Positions 54,627-62,360 of a DNA stretch of 64,000 nucleotides are shown in pieces; the stretch's first letter is position 1, and every line of letters starts with the position of its first letter. The position numbers and the translations under genes are program-made. The stretch lies in contig JBIICY010000001.1 in assembly GCA_044238605.1 (NCBI GenBank), positions 514,627 to 578,626 of the forward strand, read 5' to 3'. The stretch is from UBA10438 sp044238605 (GTDB lineage Bacteria > Bacteroidota > Ignavibacteria > Kapaibacteriales > Kapaibacteriaceae). The notes below the pieces were generated by a model that saw only the letters and a program-made list of their open reading frames with translations, did not search any database and was not told the DNA's origin.

Positions 54627-56487
54627 CCGTCCACGTGCGCCGCACTTCGGCGCATCGGTTTAACAACCGACCCAAAGGACTATCATTTGTGTAAGGGGCT
54701 CGCATACCACGAGCCCCTTCGCCTATCCAGTCAATTGTAACCTTGCCCGCAGCGCCGCCGATCAATGCCGCTGCCTTTCGAGCGCGCTGCTCAGAGATTC
54801 GCTCGTTGATGTTGTCTGGGCCTTTTCTGTCTGTGTACCCTGTTACCACACATGTTGCTGTAGATGCTTCATCGGGTTCCACGACAGACCGCACAAGCTG
54901 GGACTCCGATGTCATTGATCTCCCTGCTGCACAGAGCCGAACAATACTGGTAACATTTGCCCCTTCAAGCCTGCTACAAGGAATGCTCACCCCAGCAAGT
55001 ACTGGAGCAAGCAGCATGGATTCATTCGGCGATGTAAGTTCACACCGACTGTTCTCCTCCTCTGCGTCATGCATATCCGATTGATCACGCAGAGCATATG
55101 TACAAGCAGTAGGAGACATGCCGTCAGATGATGCTATTGTTACTCTGTGCGGTTCAATCTGCCAGCAATCCTTGAGATATGATGCTACAGATGTTGCTCT
55201 GGCAAGCCCGATGCCTGCTACTTCGTCACTGCTTCTGCCGTTAACGTACCCGTTGATTACCAGCCGCGAACGAGGATATAGAACTTGCATTCGGTATCCG
55301 ATGATGTTCAACAGCTGTTGATTGATTTGATAGTGCTTCTCGGTATATGTGTCAATTGTAAGTGCCGTGTCTATCAAGTCTTCGACTACTGTTCTCTGGT
55401 TGTCGCGGCACTGGACGTCATTTACATTGCCCTGTAATGAGCTGTTGCCCGGCGCAAAGAAGACATACGGAATCAACTGGTAAGCTGTTGTTAACGCAAC
55501 GTCTGGTTCAGGAATAGGTGTCTGTGCCGGCTCTGGTTCCGGCTCCGGTTTGATACGCTGTGCAACAGTAGGCTGCACGATGGGAATGAGTTCGAGGACC
55601 TCCTGCTTGACTTCTGCTACAGGTTCAGGTGTAGGTGTAGGTATGGGCTCAGGTGTAGGTTCTACTATTGGCTCAGAAATAGGTTCTGGCTTTTGATCTA
55701 ATGGTGGTTCTGGTACTGTTGACCTATTCAACACATCGAACATGAGCCCAATTGTTGCGCGCAGGCTATACGACGCAAGACTGCCGCCCCCTGCTGAGAG
55801 CACAGGTGAGAGCCCAACGTTTACTGTGAAATCGTAGATGAGCTGTGTTGATGCAGATAACGATCGTTCATAGCGGACTCCACCGATGAATCTTCCAAAG
55901 GGGCTTGCACTTGATGACGCATCCCCGGTTGAGGTGTCGCGCTGCGGAAGCCTACTGTCGGCTAGTATTAGCGCAGGATCTGCGTCAAACACTTCGTACT
56001 GATCATAGGTAACAGACATCGGAGAAGTAAGTCCTGCACCTGCTGTGATTTGCCATGGGGATGCTTCTCGTGGCCTGATATTGAACAATACGGAAGCATC
56101 TACAACAGAGCTAGATAGATCGAGAACATAGGTCGAGTATGCAGGGTAAACTTTATTACCATTTGGTGTCCGCTGCATCGTCCAGCCAATCTGATCCCGC
56201 GTCCACAGCACATCTCGCGAGCCCCCTATCATGCCTCGCAGGCTTACAGAAAATGCAGTAGCTGCGTCGGTGAGTACTTCGAGTCCAATAGACCCGGACG
56301 CTCCTGCGCCTATTCCAATGTCACTGCAGCACTGTGGGGCATCCGACAACGATGGGAAACCTGCGTACGGTGCATTGACACCTCCCTGGATAATCGGAGC
56401 TACCGCCACACGCTGTGCATACAGCGAGTGCGTGGACATCGATGCACAGATGGCGATAAATGCCAGAAACGGGAGTATGCAGACCAT
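54610..56487 (-). CDS. OmpA-family protein with N-terminal barrel and Pro/Glu-rich linker
   Basis: 625 residues from the ATG at 56487. Signal about 1-25 (PFLAFIAICASM...YAQ). N-terminal barrel domain to about 235, then a PE-rich linker with EPISEPIVEPTPEPIPTPTP, which should span the periplasm or cell wall. The C-terminus has two OmpA-like segments, the last being VTGYTDRKGPDNINERISEQ and RARKAAALIGG, for peptidoglycan binding. An inverted pair of the dispersed octamer lies near the 3' end (54693-54719). Confidence 0.85.
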   Translation of the reverse strand: MVCILPFLAFIAICASMSTHSLYAQRVAVAPIIQGGVNAPYAGFPSLSDAPQCCSDIGIGAGASGSIGLEVLTDAATAFSVSLRGMIGGSRDVLWTRDQIGWTMQRTPNGNKVYPAYSTYVLDLSSSVVDASVLFNIRPREASPWQITAGAGLTSPMSVTYDQYEVFDADPALILADSRLPQRDTSTGDASSSASPFGRFIGGVRYERSLSASTQLIYDFTVNVGLSPVLSAGGGSLASYSLRATIGLMFDVLNRSTVPEPPLDQKPEPISEPIVEPTPEPIPTPTPEPVAEVKQEVLELIPIVQPTVAQRIKPEPEPEPAQTPIPEPDVALTTAYQLIPYVFFAPGNSSLQGNVNDVQCRDNQRTVVEDLIDTALTIDTYTEKHYQINQQLLNIIGYRMQVLYPRSRLVINGYVNGRSSDEVAGIGLARATSVASYLKDCWQIEPHRVTIASSDGMSPTACTYALRDQSDMHDAEEENSRCELTSPNESMLLAPVLAGVSIPCSRLEGANVTSIVRLCAAGRSMTSESQLVRSVVEPDEASTATCVVTGYTDRKGPDNINERISEQRARKAAALIGGAAGKVTIDWIGEGARGMRAPYTNDSPLGRLLNRCAEVRRTWTVSRQP

Positions 56488-56634
56488 AGAAGTGCTCACA
56501 AAATACACAGGCCTTACAATAAGACCCTTGAAGCCCGCGTCTGGATAAGGAGAAATCACAATGAAGCGGCTGAATGGACTTTGCTACCTCCTACATAACC
56601 ACCTGTATCCAACACACACAGAATGGAGGTTGCC

Positions 56635-57624
56635 ATGCGTTACGTCATCACTGGAATCATCGGGCTTGTCCTGAGCTTTAGCACAGCTGGTGCACAGACA
56701 TCACGCACGCCACTTGAAGCACGCGATAACAACACTTCGCCTGCTGCGACACAACTAGATGCTACAATGCTACGGCGTTCCATTGGCGTGGTGCTCGATT
56801 CATCAGAAGGTGGCATCGTCATCACCAATGTGTACGTAAGTATGCCAGCATACAATGCTGGCCTGTGTAAGGGAGACCGGCTGCTCTCGATCAACAGACG
56901 TCCGGTTACGTCACTGCGACAGGCCGTTGAGCAGACGCAGAACATTCCGATGAACGTTATCATGCTCGATGTACAGCGCAGAGACATGCGCATCTGCCGT
57001 CGTGTAGACGTGAGAGATGGACGTCCACAGCACATCGGATCCTACAAGGACGGTCGCACACTTGCATTGGCAATTACCAGGTTTGCCAACGGCACAGCAG
57101 ACGAGCTCTTCGACCTCACAAAGAGATTTACACCTGGTGATCTCGACACCGTGATCCTTGACATGCGCAACAATTCAGGGGGCTCTCGGTACGAGGCTCA
57201 AAAGATTGCCCGGATGCTAAGTGGCTCGCAGCATAGTGGCAGAAATGACCTCAAGGTGATCATCCTTCGAGAAGGCACATCTTCATCAGCTGTTGATGCT
57301 CTGGCCGATATAATGGTCCAACAGCGCGACGCGGAGATATGGGCCTCCGGACTCAACACAACGATGCACAATGATCCAAGCATCAGCGGTATCGCAGACC
57401 AGCAGCAACAGAAGATGCGCGAGTTGCCTACGCTCGCATCAGACATGGAAAGCGCACCGGTGCACTGGAACATGGCCGACTTCCGTGAACGTTATCCTGA
57501 GCCATCTCCTGCCGCAACTATGCATCCCCTCCTGATGGCGCACACCAATGCACCACCAATTGCATGGGGCATTAACGGCAACGCATGGGCAGCGATGGAG
57601 AGAGTTAGAGGGGCTAGGGACTAG
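56635..57624 (+). CDS. PDZ/S41-like pseudo-protease, exported
   Basis: 329 residues. ATG at 56635 supported by GGAGG at 56625-56629 (5-nt spacer). Signal peptide MRYVITGIIGLVLSFSTAGA. PDZ domain about 50-120 (GGIVITNVYVSMPAYNAGLCKGDRLLSINRRPV). Then an S41-like core: VILDMRNNSGGSRYEAQKIAR and LREGTSSSAVDALADIM. The catalytic Lys region (GxTxGKG in the protease at 1-1602) is absent, so it is probably inactive. The last codons RGARD-stop are made by the CTAGGGA array that follows. Confidence 0.75.
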   Translation: MRYVITGIIGLVLSFSTAGAQTSRTPLEARDNNTSPAATQLDATMLRRSIGVVLDSSEGGIVITNVYVSMPAYNAGLCKGDRLLSINRRPVTSLRQAVEQTQNIPMNVIMLDVQRRDMRICRRVDVRDGRPQHIGSYKDGRTLALAITRFANGTADELFDLTKRFTPGDLDTVILDMRNNSGGSRYEAQKIARMLSGSQHSGRNDLKVIILREGTSSSAVDALADIMVQQRDAEIWASGLNTTMHNDPSISGIADQQQQKMRELPTLASDMESAPVHWNMADFRERYPEPSPAATMHPLLMAHTNAPPIAWGINGNAWAAMERVRGARD

Positions 57625-57800
57625 GGACTGGGTACTAGTTACTAGGTACTAGTTACTGGGTACTAGTTACTGGGTACTAGTTACTGGGTACTAGGTACTA
57701 GGGACTAGGGACTAGGTACTAGGGACTAGGTACTAGGGACTAAATACGAGGGACTAGGGACTGAACAGCAAGTACTTTGTACCTAGTCCCTAGTAACTAT
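57614..57800. repeat. long tandem heptamer array, GGGACTA/GGTACTA/GTTACTG type, with inverted arm
   Basis: About twenty heptamers of the pattern GGKACTA, GTTACTR or GGGACTA from 57614, interrupted near 57744-57778. An inverted copy then follows: 57718-57733 (ACTAGGGACTAGGTAC) is perfectly complementary to 57779-57794. It fills the gap between two convergent genes. It provides the TAG stop of the left gene and begins 3 nt from the stop of the right gene. It may act as a two-way transcription stop. Confidence 0.92.
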
Positions 57801-57803
57801 CTA

Positions 57804-59204
57804 TTATCCCAGCGCCAATCCTGCATCCAGAAGTTCATTCACCATCTTTAGCGATGGGGCCTCGGCATAGAACCGCACGAGTGGTTCTGTGCCGCTGGCA
57901 CGAATGAGGAGCCAACCGTTCTTGACATAGAACTTGTATCCATCGGTAGTATCGAGGATCTCTACATCATACTTCCCGATCTTCTTTGGCGATTTGCTGC
58001 ATGCCTTGAGAATTGCGGTCTTTGTTTCGTTTGTAACGTGCACATCTCTGCGACGATAGCGGTGTGGACCAAACTCTTCGTCGAGTTCGTCGCATAGCTC
58101 TTTGAGCGACTTCTTCGTTACAGCCATCATCTCGAGCAGAAGCAGACCATTGAAGATACCGTCGCGCTCTGGAATGTGCAGTGAAGTGCCCAAGCCCCCT
58201 GACTCTTCTCCCCCGATAAGGATCTTCTCCTCCGTCATCAGCTTGGCTACATACTTAAAGCCAACCGGCGTTTGATAGATCTTGATCTTGTGCTTTTCGC
58301 AGTATGCGCTCACCATCGAGGTAAGCGAAACCGTCTTAACAACTGCGCCCTTCATTCCCTTGTACTCGCGCAAATACTTCATGAGCAGCATGAAGACGCG
58401 GTGCGGATCCACGAATGCACCGGTATGGTCAACAGCACCTACGCGATCTGCATCACCGTCTGTGGCAAAGCCCATGTGGGCCTTGTTCTTCTTTACAGCT
58501 TTGGAAAGGGGCACAAGGCATTCTGCGATCGGCTCGGGATGATCTACCTCGCCGAATGACGGATTATACTCTCCGTGGATCTCGACGATGTCGGGTAAGA
58601 TATCCTTCATAAAGTTGATGCCAGCCCCGTGCATCGGATCGTACACGATCTTGAGCTTAGCCTTCTTGATAGCCTTGATGTCGATCTTCTTTACGATATC
58701 GGCTATGTACTCTGTCTTTGCATCAAAGAGCTTAATCGTCTTTGCCTTTACATAGGCATCGAGTGTGTCAACCTTCATCTTGGGCGAAGTACCGTTGAGA
58801 GCAGCAAGATGTTTTTCAACTTCGGCGATCTGCTCTGGAACTGCCGGACCTCCAAAAGATCCCTTGAGCTTGTACCCGCTGTACTGCGCCGGGTTGTGCG
58901 ATGCCGTGATAACAACGCCCAGCTGAGCCTTCTTCTTCTTTGTATGAAACGACACTTGCGGCGTGGTGGAGATAGTATCGGTAAGGTGCACCGTGATACC
59001 ATACGCTGCGAGGATTCGCGATGTCTCGATCGCAAACTCACGCGATAGAAAACGCGTGTCGTGTCCAACTACAACACTTGCCCCCTGCTTCTTTAGCGTC
59101 TTTACATACTTCGCAGTAGCATGTGCAACCAGCGAAAGATTTTCAAACGTGTAGTCGCGAGCGATTAGGCCGCGCCAACCATCTGTTCCGAATACAATGC
59201 TCAT
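57804..59204 (-). CDS. phosphoglucomutase/phosphomannomutase
   Basis: 466 residues. The phosphoserine loop VVITASHNPAQYSGYK (Ser near 104), metal loop FATDGDADRVGAV, sugar-binding loop IGGEESGGLG, and C-terminal phosphate loop LLIRASGTEPLVRFYAEA are all present. It interconverts hexose 1- and 6-phosphates. The N-terminus IVFGTDGWRGLIARDYT is standard. A role in cell-envelope sugars would fit the glycosyltransferases elsewhere in the window. Confidence 0.94.
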   Translation of the reverse strand: MSIVFGTDGWRGLIARDYTFENLSLVAHATAKYVKTLKKQGASVVVGHDTRFLSREFAIETSRILAAYGITVHLTDTISTTPQVSFHTKKKKAQLGVVITASHNPAQYSGYKLKGSFGGPAVPEQIAEVEKHLAALNGTSPKMKVDTLDAYVKAKTIKLFDAKTEYIADIVKKIDIKAIKKAKLKIVYDPMHGAGINFMKDILPDIVEIHGEYNPSFGEVDHPEPIAECLVPLSKAVKKNKAHMGFATDGDADRVGAVDHTGAFVDPHRVFMLLMKYLREYKGMKGAVVKTVSLTSMVSAYCEKHKIKIYQTPVGFKYVAKLMTEEKILIGGEESGGLGTSLHIPERDGIFNGLLLLEMMAVTKKSLKELCDELDEEFGPHRYRRRDVHVTNETKTAILKACSKSPKKIGKYDVEILDTTDGYKFYVKNGWLLIRASGTEPLVRFYAEAPSLKMVNELLDAGLALG

Positions 59205-59262
59205 GTGAGAAGTTGATTACTGGTTACGGTATGTGAATAATGTGCGCTTGTGTACCCTATCG

Positions 59263-59288
59263 GACGAGCCACCGGCTCGCCATTTTTT
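59263..59288. terminator. REP-like hairpin with T run
   Basis: GACGAGCC-ACC-GGCTCGCC: an imperfect 8-bp stem with a 3-nt loop, followed by ATTTTTTCT on the plus strand. One arm mismatch (A/C) separates it from the perfect copies at 59300 and 61563. It could end plus-strand transcription, but no plus-strand gene is adjacent. Confidence 0.6.
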
Positions 59289-59299
59289 CTGTACCTCAC

Positions 59300-59320
59300 G
59301 GGCGAGCCACCGGCTCGCCC
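59300..59320. repeat. REP-like palindrome after the enolase gene
   Basis: Perfect 9-bp stem GGGCGAGCC, loop ACC, GGCTCGCCC. Read on the minus strand it directly follows the enolase TAG stop with GTAGGGG between. The same element is at 61563-61583 after coaE. Confidence 0.88.
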
Positions 59321-59324
59321 CTAC

Positions 59325-60602
59325 CTACGAAATTGTTGTTTCGCCGGCATACTCTGCTGCATCGCCCAGGATCTGTTCGATGCGTAAGAGTTGGTTGTAT
59401 TTCGCTACACGATCCGTGCGGCAAGGGGCTCCTGTTTTGATTTGTCCGGCACCCAATGCTACTGCAAGATCTGCAATTGTTGTGTCTTCTGTTTCACCTG
59501 AACGGTGCGACAAAATTGCCGAGTATCCAAAACGCTGTGCGAGAGCAACAGCATCGATTGTTTCTGTAAGTGTACCGATCTGGTTAACCTTCACAAGGAT
59601 CGAATTGGCAACACCTTCTGCAATGCCGCGCGCTAGGAATGAGGAATTCGTCACGAAGAGGTCATCACCTACGAGCTGCACCTTGTCGCCGATTGCATCA
59701 GTAAGTGCCTTCCAGCCTTCCCAGTCGTTTTCGCCCATGCCATCTTCGATAGACACGATCGGGTATTGCTCAACTAATTTAGCATACCATTCAACCATTT
59801 GGGAAGTTGACTTCGTTTCCTGCGAGCTCTTGTACATTGCGTATGAGCCGTCTTTAACCATTTCGCTCGCAGCAACATCAAGTGCGAGAACGATATCGCT
59901 GCCAGCCTTGTAGCCGGCCTTTTCAATCGCTTCAAGAATTACATCAAGTGCCTGTTCGTTGGAGCTGAGAGAAGGGGCAAATCCGCCTTCATCGCCGATA
60001 CTTGTGCTAAGCCCCTTGCCTTTGAGTACACCCTTAAGAGCGTGATACGTTTCGGTGCCCATGCGGAGTGCTTCGGAGAAACTCTCTGCGCCGATAGGCA
60101 TGATCATGAACTCTTGGATGTCTACGTTGTTATCTGCGTGACGTCCACCATTGAGGATGTTCATCAGCGGCGTTGGCAGCAGCGATGCGCGCACGCCACC
60201 CAGATACTGGAACAACGGCAGTCCATGAAACTCTGCGGCGGCTTTCGCTACGGCCATCGAAGCACCGAGGAGCGCATTAGCACCGAGGTTTGACTTATTC
60301 TCTGTGCCGTCGAGCGCGAGGAGAATCATATCGATCTGACGTTGATCACTCGCATCCATGCCAACAAGGGCATCAGCGATAACGCCGTCTACATGCTCTA
60401 CTGCCTTCTGGACACCCTTGCCCAGGTACCGTCCGGCATCTCCATCACGGAGTTCAACAGCTTCATGTTCTCCCGTGCTAGCCCCCGAAGGCACAGCGGC
60501 ACGGCCAAACGAACCGTCCTCAAGAAGAACATCTACTTCAACAGTGGGGTTGCCGCGCGAGTCAAGGATTTCACGGGCATATACATCGGTGATTGTGGAC
60601 AT
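59325..60602 (-). CDS. eno: enolase
   Basis: 425 residues, complete. N-terminus STITDVYAREILDSRGNPTVEVDV; catalytic and metal residues in SIEDGMGENDWEGW, VGDDLFVTN, and the C-terminal ILSHRSGETEDTTIADLAVALGAGQIKTG. It converts 2-phosphoglycerate to phosphoenolpyruvate. AAGGAG lies about 10 nt upstream of the ATG. A GGGACAGA-type array begins 10 nt upstream of its start. Confidence 0.96.
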   Translation of the reverse strand: MSTITDVYAREILDSRGNPTVEVDVLLEDGSFGRAAVPSGASTGEHEAVELRDGDAGRYLGKGVQKAVEHVDGVIADALVGMDASDQRQIDMILLALDGTENKSNLGANALLGASMAVAKAAAEFHGLPLFQYLGGVRASLLPTPLMNILNGGRHADNNVDIQEFMIMPIGAESFSEALRMGTETYHALKGVLKGKGLSTSIGDEGGFAPSLSSNEQALDVILEAIEKAGYKAGSDIVLALDVAASEMVKDGSYAMYKSSQETKSTSQMVEWYAKLVEQYPIVSIEDGMGENDWEGWKALTDAIGDKVQLVGDDLFVTNSSFLARGIAEGVANSILVKVNQIGTLTETIDAVALAQRFGYSAILSHRSGETEDTTIADLAVALGAGQIKTGAPCRTDRVAKYNQLLRIEQILGDAAEYAGETTIS

Positions 60603-60611
60603 GGGAGACTC

Positions 60612-60715
60612 CTTAGGGACAGAGGGACTAGGGACAGAGGGACTGGGGACGGATTACGGATTACGCCAAACAATGTACTCAGTAACCAGTACTTAGTAAC
60701 CAGTAATCAGTAATC
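60612..60715. repeat. heptamer-type array between eno and the PCD gene
   Basis: Units AGGGACAG, AGGGACTAGGGACAG, AGGGACT, then GGATTAC x2 and, on the other side, CAGTAAC/CAGTACT/CAGTAAT units (60682-60715). On the minus strand the right part reads ATTACTG, GTTACTA and gives the TAA stop of the pterin dehydratase gene at 60693-60695. Confidence 0.8.
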
Positions 60716-61001
60716 GTGTTTGATCGATTTGTTTAGCGAGACGAACATCAAGAATGGTAAGACCACCTTGATCGTGGGTACTGAGGGTGAACCGCACCTT
60801 ATTCCAACCGAACAGATGAATATCGGGGTGATGGTCCATTTTTTCAGCGAGGAACGCAACGGCATTGATAAGCCCCATAGCAGAGGCAAAGTTTGCCGCC
60901 GCCACCTCACGAACAAGTGTGGCGCCATCAAGGCGCCACAGTGGAATATCAAGAAGATGCTGCTGGAGTTCGCTCTCAACGAGAAGTGTTGGGCGTGCCA
61001 T
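60693..61001 (-). CDS. pterin-4a-carbinolamine dehydratase
   Basis: 102 residues. The catalytic motif EKMDHHPDIHLFGWNKVRFTL (His-His-Pro) is complete. It dehydrates the 4a-hydroxy pterin made by aromatic amino-acid hydroxylases, or acts as a protein partner. The C-terminal TRLLITGY is encoded by the ATTACTG/GTTACTA array, so the original end may have been altered. It is 12 nt after trxA, in one operon. Confidence 0.9.
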   Translation of the reverse strand: MARPTLLVESELQQHLLDIPLWRLDGATLVREVAAANFASAMGLINAVAFLAEKMDHHPDIHLFGWNKVRFTLSTHDQGGLTILDVRLAKQIDQTRLLITGY

Positions 61002-61012
61002 GCAAAGTAAAC

Positions 61013-61336
61013 TTAGTTAAGGTGTGCGTTGAGTTTCTCGGTGATGTAGGCCTTGGGTACAGCGCCTACGATTGTATCAACAACATTGCCGCCCTTGAAG
61101 ATCAGCAAAGCTGGAATAGAGCGGATACCGAACTGCATCGCGACGTGTGGGTTGTTGTCCACGTCTACCTTGGCAATCGTTGCCTTGCCTGCATATTCTA
61201 CTGCAAGCTCATCAACGATAGGAGCAATTGCGCGGCATGGACCGCACCATGCTGCCCAGAAGTCTACGAGAACAACGCGTCCTGAAGAAATCTCTGCGTT
61301 GAATGTTGCGTCGGTAAGATGTGTGGCGTTTGCCAT
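61013..61336 (-). CDS. trxA: thioredoxin
   Basis: 107 residues from the ATG at 61336. The redox site WAAWCGPCRAIAP and cis-Pro in GIRSIPALLIFKGG are present. It is a general cytoplasmic disulfide reductant. First gene of a unit with the pterin dehydratase. Its 5' side has 93 nt of unique sequence and then a long octamer array (61431-61562). Confidence 0.94.
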   Translation of the reverse strand: MANATHLTDATFNAEISSGRVVLVDFWAAWCGPCRAIAPIVDELAVEYAGKATIAKVDVDNNPHVAMQFGIRSIPALLIFKGGNVVDTIVGAVPKAYITEKLNAHLN

Positions 61337-61430
61337 GAGAATCAACCTTGTTACGAAAGTGTAAATGATTCGTTGTGTTGTGTGAAGACGAAATTACGAC
61401 ATCTTACGTGTTGTGCGGCGGGCCTTGTGA

Positions 61431-61562
61431 ACCCGTGTACCCTCGTACCCTCTTGTACCCGCGCACCCTCTTGTACCCTCGTACCCTCGTACCCTCGTAC
61501 CCATGTACCCTCGTACCCATGTACCCTCGTACACCCATGTACCCTCGTACACCCATGTACCC
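61431..61562. repeat. tandem array of about 8-bp units (TACCCTCG/TACCCATG)
   Basis: More than a dozen units of TACCCTCG, TACCCATG, TACCCTCTTG and TACACCCATG. It ends in a REP-like palindrome at 61563. Frames through it encode only low-complexity peptides (VPSYTHVPS), so it is not a gene. It lies between trxA (start) and coaE (stop). Confidence 0.9.
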
Positions 61563-61583
61563 GGGCGAGCCACCGGCTCGCCC
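61563..61583. repeat. REP-like palindrome after coaE
   Basis: GGGCGAGCC-ACC-GGCTCGCCC, identical to 59300-59320. On the minus strand the coaE stop TAG (61584-61586) is part of the flanking GGGTAGGGGCG of the element. Confidence 0.88.
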
Positions 61584-62195
61584 CTACCCGGCCATTGCTT
61601 CGATGATCATTGCGATTGTTGCCGTGGCCTTTGTGAGATCTTCCGGCGTCTTGGAATTGTCGATGACAAAATCTGCCAAGCCCCGTTTCTGTTCCATGGG
61701 CATTTGTTTATCGATGCGGCGCTGCACCTCGTCGCGGCTAAGCCCTGATCGGTGCGTAACCCGGTCGATACACATCTCGGAGGGAGCATCTACGACAACC
61801 ACATAGTCAAAGCCGTCTTCGAGATCGATTTCGTAGATCAAAGCACTTTCGATGGCAACGATCTTCGTGCCTTTCGCAGCCTCTTCCTCGATGGCTCGCA
61901 TGTGTATGTCGAGCACCTTTGGGTGAACGATTGCATTGAGGGTGTCGAGGTTGTTCTCATGCTCTTGGAGCGGACCAAACACTAGCGATGAAAGCAACGG
62001 GGCATTTACCCCTTCAGGGGTAAGTACGTGCTCTCCGAGCGCTTTTGCCAATTCAGCACGCACCTCGGCATCGGAGGCCATAATTTCTTTTGCGGTAACG
62101 TCGGATGAATACACCACCCAGCCCCGTTCCTGTAAGAGTTTGGAAACAGAAGACTTACCGGTCCCGATTCCGCCCGTTATACCTACAAGTGTCAT
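61584..62195 (-). CDS. coaE: dephospho-CoA kinase
   Basis: 203 residues. P-loop TGGIGTGKSSVSKLL at the start, then VHPKVLDIHMRAIEEEA, VVVVDAPSEMCIDRV and the lid RSGLSRDEVQRRI. It makes CoA from dephospho-CoA and ATP. Its TAG stop overlaps a REP-like element. A small inverted repeat, TTACCCCT-TC-AGGGGTAA, lies inside the gene near 62009-62026. Confidence 0.94.
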   Translation of the reverse strand: MTLVGITGGIGTGKSSVSKLLQERGWVVYSSDVTAKEIMASDAEVRAELAKALGEHVLTPEGVNAPLLSSLVFGPLQEHENNLDTLNAIVHPKVLDIHMRAIEEEAAKGTKIVAIESALIYEIDLEDGFDYVVVVDAPSEMCIDRVTHRSGLSRDEVQRRIDKQMPMEQKRGLADFVIDNSKTPEDLTKATATIAMIIEAMAG

Positions 62196-62257
62196 GGAGC
62201 AAAACTACAACAAACCACCATCTCGCAATCCTTGCTTCGTAGTTATCAACACTTTCT

Positions 62258-62265
62258 TATATTTG
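62258..62265 (+). promoter_or_regulatory. -7 promoter box upstream of tRNA-Glu
   Basis: TATATTTG, an exact match to TAnnTTTG, 20 nt before the tRNA gene. CTTGC at 62231-62235 could be the -33 element, a little further than the usual spacing. Confidence 0.5.
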
Positions 62266-62284
62266 TGGCTCTGAAAATTCAGAC

Positions 62285-62356
62285 GCACCGTTCGTCTAGG
62301 GGTTAGGACACCGCTCTTTCACAGCGGTAACACGGGTTCAATTCCCGTACGGTGTA
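62285..62356 (+). tRNA. tRNA-Glu (UUC anticodon)
   Basis: Cloverleaf: acceptor GCACCGT/ACGGTGT (first pair G-U), D-arm TCTAGGGGTTAGGA, anticodon stem CCGCT/AGCGG with loop CTTTCAC (anticodon TTC), T-arm CGGGTTCAATTCCCG. CCA is not encoded. It is closely similar to other bacterial tRNA-Glu genes. A heptamer array begins 4 nt after it. Confidence 0.93.
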
Positions 62357-62360
62357 CTAG

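Larger units (their letters stand above)
635..60017. repeat. dispersed octamer ARGGGGCT (48 copies by eye)
   Basis: AAGGGGCT on plus: 1855, 6202, 12033, 18780, 21541, 24546, 24875, 28264, 29502, 32092, 35634, 47668, 52190, 54693, 55898, 59423. Its complement AGCCCCTT: 635, 5281, 9019, 11499, 16446, 17351, 30611, 33400, 37399, 39564, 43252, 46159, 54712, 60010. AGGGGGCT on plus: 13173, 20190, 30204, 31083, 48383, 57177. Its complement AGCCCCCT: 6552, 9763, 12830, 19926, 23466, 24272, 26547, 38133, 44680, 51044, 56220, 58193. Counted by reading, so a few may be missed. Nearly all are in coding regions, in both orientations relative to the gene. Confidence 0.85.

Noticed and set aside
57614..57800. 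CRISPR-like array
   Set aside because: Repeats are contiguous 7-bp units with no spacers and no cas genes.
61431..61606. Open frames through the TACCC array (MYPRTHVPSYTHV...)
   Set aside because: Low-complexity translation of a tandem DNA repeat, no start context, no domain.
62009..62026. Inverted repeat TTACCCCT-TC-AGGGGTAA as a terminator
   Set aside because: It is within the coding region of coaE, no T run follows, and the loop is too short to fold well.
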